The translations under genes were made by a program, and so were the position numbers. Source: an archaeon (GTDB lineage Archaea > Nanobdellota > Nanobdellia > Woesearchaeales > GW2011-AR9). From it: a stretch of DNA of 7,184 nucleotides. How positions within the stretch are numbered: the stretch's first letter is position 1; each line of letters begins with the position of its first letter. The DNA is taken from positions 1 through 7,184 of the forward strand of contig JAHFRS010000056.1 in assembly GCA_023266155.1 (NCBI GenBank). The letters run 5' to 3'. Shown here in pieces: positions 6,953-7,184 of this stretch. Below the pieces are notes generated by a model. The model was not told the DNA's origin. It did no database searches and saw nothing but the letters and a program-made list of their open reading frames with translations.

Positions 6953-6967
6953 TTATCGTCGATATAC

Positions 6968-6983
6968 AAAATGTATGTAGTGT
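6968..6983 (-). promoter_or_regulatory. NrdR-box-like operator, gene-distal
   Basis: AAAATGTATGTAGTGT matches 7 of 8 positions in one half of the NrdR-box consensus (TGTAGTGT) and 5 of 8 in the other. Its TAGTG core is exactly 31 bp from the TAGTG core of the proximal site, so both sites face the same side of the helix. On its own the match would be weak; the spacing is what supports it. An overlapping short inverted repeat ATACA/TGTAT (6964-6968, 6972-6976) is also present. Confidence 0.55.
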
Positions 6984-7009
6984 TTCTTGCCATAGGGAAT
7001 AGAGTTTGC

Positions 7010-7024
7010 TTTATATACTTTTAA
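7010..7024 (-). promoter_or_regulatory. TATA-like promoter element for nrdR
   Basis: On the minus strand, AAAAGTATATAAAG reads like an archaeal BRE/TATA element, or alternatively a TATAAA -10 box without a good -35 partner. Transcription starting about 25 bp downstream would begin near 6985-6990, just before the paired NrdR-box-like sites, so bound NrdR would sit on the start region and block it. The implied leader to nrdR, about 140 nt, is long, and a start closer to the gene is possible. The element is nearly symmetrical and could also serve rightward transcription. Confidence 0.35.
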
Positions 7025-7184
7025 GTATTCTGATATAACGTTTTGAAACAATATACTTTTGACATACAGAAAAAAATTAAAGGTTGTGAGAAATGATGGG
7101 AAAAGAGAAGAAAGATGTGCCGATGGAAAGGAAAAACAAATAAAAAGTTCGAATCATTTATTAAACTCAACCATTTCTACTGTC

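Larger units (their letters stand above)
6846..7184. other. 339-bp AT-rich non-coding region upstream of nrdR
   Basis: No convincing gene is seen here. Working leftward from the edge, it holds a T-rich stretch on the minus strand (plus 7130-7150), two copies of ATATACTTTT on the plus strand (7013-7022 and 7051-7060), a small palindrome (7015-7028), a TATA-like element (7010-7018), two NrdR-box-like sites (6968-6983 and 6937-6952), and a leader of about 90 bases before nrdR. A nine-codon minus frame ending at 7154 could be the tail of an upstream gene but is too short to call. Confidence 0.6.

Noticed and set aside
7059..7064. TTGACA on the plus strand as a bacterial -35 box
   Set aside because: There is no good -10 box at the right spacing, and no supported gene downstream on that strand.
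7093..7143. 16-residue plus-strand frame beginning MMGKEKKDVP
   Set aside because: It is very short, lysine-rich because the DNA is purine-rich, and lacks a clear ribosome site.
7115..7183. Plus-strand frame open to the right edge beginning MCRWKGK
   Set aside because: Only 23 codons are visible and no motif or good ribosome site is present, so it cannot be told from chance.
7154..7183. Minus-strand frame TVEMVEFNK then stop, possibly the tail of an upstream gene, followed by T-rich DNA like an archaeal terminator
   Set aside because: Nine codons are too few to support a gene. It is worth checking once the neighbouring sequence is available.

Overview
The window is filled almost entirely by one leftward (minus-strand) gene set for making deoxyribonucleotides with vitamin B12. 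In transcription order, from the right edge to the left, it holds: a regulatory region with a pair of NrdR-box-like operators (about 6937-6983); nrdR, the ATP-cone/zinc-ribbon repressor of ribonucleotide reductase genes; a long adenosylcobalamin-dependent (class II) ribonucleotide reductase of 1097 residues (here NrdJ1); a second, shorter class II reductase of 691 residues with an N-terminal ATP cone (here NrdJ2); a PduO-type cob(I)alamin adenosyltransferase that would make the cofactor both reductases need; and, running off the left edge, the start of a small protein that looks like an antitoxin.

Gene spacing suggests one transcription unit. nrdR and nrdJ1 are 63 bp apart, nrdJ1 and nrdJ2 are 134 bp apart, and nrdJ2 and pduO overlap by 4 bp (ATGA). 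The 134-bp gap could hold a second promoter. The combined logic is regulator, two reductases and cofactor supply. NrdR and NrdJ2 both carry ATP cones, the domain that reads ATP versus dATP, so dATP could act on transcription and on enzyme activity. NrdJ1 has no visible ATP cone but has a cysteine-rich C-terminal tail. NrdJ2 has the cone but lacks such a tail.

Lineage is uncertain. The coding DNA is of moderate GC content and the non-coding DNA is AT-rich. Good Shine-Dalgarno sequences precede nrdR, nrdJ1 and pduO. NrdR is mainly bacterial, though known in some archaea. Several AT-rich elements resemble archaeal BRE/TATA promoters, and the partial left-edge protein resembles small proteins common in archaeal genomes. 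A DPANN-type archaeon or an uncultured bacterium would both fit, and I cannot decide from this sequence alone.

No RNA gene, CRISPR array, insertion sequence or integrase was seen. The other long open frames, including all those on the plus strand inside the reductase genes, are shadows.
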